Translations under genes and position numbers: made by a program | From: an uncultured Erysipelotrichaceae bacterium | GTDB taxonomy: Bacteria > Bacillota_I > Bacilli_A > Erysipelotrichales > Erysipelotrichaceae | DNA: 6,997 bases | Direction: 5' to 3' | Assembly: GCA_902795525.1 (NCBI GenBank) | Contig: CADBLN010000044.1 | Span: 1-6,997, forward strand | The notes under the pieces: model-generated | What the model saw: the letters and a program-made list of their open reading frames with translations, nothing else | The model's database searches: none | What the model was told of the DNA's origin: nothing | Shown: in pieces, positions 5,951 through 6,997 of the stretch | Position numbering within the stretch: position 1 is the first letter of the stretch | Layout: each line of letters starts with the position of its first letter

Positions 5951-6664
5951 ATGGCAGAAAAGAAAGAAAGAAGTTTTATCAAAGCATCTGATCAAAATAG
6001 CACTCCTAGAACAATGCCAACAACTAAAACTGAAAGAAGAGAAAAAGCAACAGGCAAGAGAATTGCTGCAGTTTGTTTTTGGGTTTTAGGTATCGCTTGT
6101 GAAGTAGTGGCTATCTTGTTATTAAATCAAACTATCTATCCTGGTGAAGGGTACATCATGGGGTTGTCAAAACAACTATTCTGGATGTTGATCGCTTTAA
6201 TTGCTGATTTGATTTTTGTAATTATCGGATCACAGTTCTGGAAAAGAGCAAATGACGTTGACCCAGCAAGTGAACAAAACAAAGTTAAGTTCTGGTTATG
6301 GAACCAAATGGGCTTGATTGTAAGCTGTATTGCTTTCTTCCCAATCATCATTGTTTTGTTGAGAAACAAAGACTTGGATGAGAAGACTAGAAAGGTTGCT
6401 ACTGCAGTTGCAGCTGTTGCCTTATTGATAAGCGGTTTGGCTTCATATGATTGGAATCCAATCTCAGCTGAACAAAGAGATGCTATGGAGCTTGAATACC
6501 AAGGCACAACTGTTTATTACACTACTTTTGGAAAGAAGTATCATATTGATCAAGATTGTCCTACAATTATTAACTCTAGTAATGTATATTATGGTACAAT
6601 TGACGAAGCAATCGATGCTGGTAGAACTGCTCCTTGCAAGGTTTGTACTGATAAAGATCATTAA
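5951..6664 (+). CDS. uncharacterised four-helix membrane protein with a C-terminal YHx4C...CxxC domain
   Basis: I do not recognise a named family. The 237 residues begin with a Lys/Arg-rich, Ser/Thr-rich segment (1-37), probably cytoplasmic. Four hydrophobic stretches follow near 38-58, 76-97, 114-137 and 149-166, then a soluble domain (about 180-237). That domain reads TTFGKKYHIDQDC, then GTIDEAIDAG, then APCKVC, placing H198, C203, C229 and C232 as a likely single metal site. This pattern (T..GkkYH....C, eA...G..pC..C) recurs in small zinc-type domains resembling the metal-binding part of Ada and in tails of some nucleases; zinc binding is inferred. Topology is unclear: four crossings put the domain in the cytoplasm, yet the loop RNKDLDEKTRK between helices 3 and 4 is charged as if internal. 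The gene has its own promoter and terminator and is not part of the uvrC operon. Confidence 0.8.
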   Translation: MAEKKERSFIKASDQNSTPRTMPTTKTERREKATGKRIAAVCFWVLGIACEVVAILLLNQTIYPGEGYIMGLSKQLFWMLIALIADLIFVIIGSQFWKRANDVDPASEQNKVKFWLWNQMGLIVSCIAFFPIIIVLLRNKDLDEKTRKVATAVAAVALLISGLASYDWNPISAEQRDAMELEYQGTTVYYTTFGKKYHIDQDCPTIINSSNVYYGTIDEAIDAGRTAPCKVCTDKDH

Positions 6665-6670
6665 TGAAAC

Positions 6671-6698
6671 AAAAGCGAGATTGAATCTCGCTTTTTTT
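6671..6698 (+). terminator. rho-independent terminator after the membrane protein gene
   Basis: AAAAGCGAGAT (6671-6681) pairs perfectly with 6685-6695 around a TGA loop, giving 11 bp, seven of them the GC-richer core GCGAGAT/ATCTCGC. A run of seven T (6692-6698) follows. It starts 6 bases after the stop codon and is the strongest terminator in the window. Confidence 0.93.
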
Positions 6699-6708
6699 GT
6701 GCTATAAT
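6681..6708 (+). promoter_or_regulatory. extended -10 promoter of the phosphoesterase gene, overlapping the terminator
   Basis: TGTGCTATAAT has a perfect TATAAT (6703-6708) with a TGn extension. TTGAAT (6681-6686, four of six) lies 16 bases upstream, in the loop and right arm of the preceding terminator. Transcription should begin near 6714-6716, at or just before the GTG start codon, so little or no leader is expected. Confidence 0.65.
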
Positions 6709-6715
6709 GCTTAAC

Positions 6716-6997
6716 GTGAAAAAAATTGTTGTAATGAGTGATTCGCATCGAAATGATGAGAATATTGATTTGGTTTTAAAGCTTGAACCACAAGCCGCTG
6801 CTTACTTACATTGTGGCGATTTTTGTGGGGATAGTCGTAACTATCCAATGTTAAATATGGTTTTAGGCAATTGTGATTATGATTTTAGTTTACCTCGCAT
6901 TATGATTCTTCATTTTGAAGGTGTTGGAATCTTTATGACCCATGGGGATAAAATAACAGCTCGAAATAAGACACTATCTAGATGGGCCAAGGACAAC
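6716..6997 (+). CDS. YfcE/MJ0936-type metallophosphoesterase (3' end outside the window)
   Basis: The visible 94 residues match the N-terminal half of the small calcineurin-like phosphodiesterases of the YfcE/MJ0936 group (B. subtilis YsnB-like), which hydrolyse phosphodiesters with two metal ions; the natural substrate is mostly unknown. Metal-site motifs appear in order: MSDSH (D9, H11), HCGDF (D35), GNCD (N52, D54) and MTHGD (H76). The His residues expected further on are beyond the edge. No Shine-Dalgarno is present before either possible start. The GTG at 6716 gives MKKIVVMSDSH, the usual short N-terminus, and coincides with the predicted transcription start. An in-frame ATG at 6707 adds MLN, but it overlaps the -10 box and could not be on a transcript made from that promoter. 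The gene is open to the right edge with no sign of damage. Confidence 0.9.
   Translation, partial: MKKIVVMSDSHRNDENIDLVLKLEPQAAAYLHCGDFCGDSRNYPMLNMVLGNCDYDFSLPRIMILHFEGVGIFMTHGDKITARNKTLSRWAKDN

Noticed and set aside
6136..6507. 123-codon minus-strand open frame opposite the membrane protein gene
   Set aside because: It is antisense to a gene with a good promoter, ribosome binding site and terminator. It shows no family motif, and its hydrophobic stretches mirror the membrane helices on the other strand.
6464..6748. 94-codon minus-strand open frame crossing the terminator at 6671-6698
   Set aside because: It would run through a strong terminator hairpin and two real genes, with no recognisable protein features.
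1..6997. Mobile elements, CRISPR arrays, tRNA or rRNA genes
   Set aside because: No transposase or integrase, no regularly spaced repeats and no tRNA-like cloverleaf were seen; composition is even throughout.

Overview
The window comes from an AT-rich, low-GC Gram-positive (Bacillota) chromosome. It carries RNase HIII next to cvpA-mutS2-uvrC, a housekeeping DNA-repair neighbourhood typical of Firmicutes. TGA is used as a stop (end of mutS2) and tryptophan is TGG, so the code is standard and not the mycoplasma code. A gut-type low-GC lineage such as the Erysipelotrichia would fit the composition and compact order, but that placement is inference. Nothing points to a phage, insertion sequence, CRISPR array or recently acquired island, and there is no gene-free stretch above 300 bases.

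Layout from left to right. The 3' end of an unrecognised plus-strand gene enters from the left edge. It converges on, and overlaps by 8 bases, the minus-strand rnhC (RNase HIII); one hairpin in the overlap can terminate both transcripts. A short divergent intergenic region holds two back-to-back extended -10 promoters whose -35 elements overlap. Rightward from it runs an operon of cvpA, mutS2 and uvrC with 4-base and 1-base gaps. A new promoter behind a 19-bp palindrome then serves a four-helix membrane protein with a C-terminal His/Cys metal-site-like domain, closed by a strong rho-independent terminator. A promoter overlapping that terminator drives a YfcE-type metallophosphoesterase cut by the right edge.

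Functionally the core is nucleic-acid maintenance. RNase HIII removes RNA from RNA/DNA hybrids, MutS2 is a MutS paralogue linked to recombination control and to rescue of collided ribosomes, and UvrC makes the dual incisions of nucleotide excision repair. CvpA is the membrane-protein companion often found in this locus. In Bacillus subtilis the region is, from memory, rnhC-zapA-cvpA-polX-mutS2-yshE-trxA-uvrC, so this is a compacted version lacking zapA, polX, yshE and trxA.

I did not find a convincing undescribed multi-gene system. The most interesting points are regulatory or small-scale: two genes (rnhC and the phosphoesterase) appear to be transcribed as leaderless or near-leaderless mRNAs from closely similar extended -10 promoters; the divergent promoters share one -35 site; the MutS2 Smr domain lacks the usual acidic/basic motif; CvpA has an extra soluble tail; and the membrane protein with the YHx4C...CxxC domain is uncharacterised.
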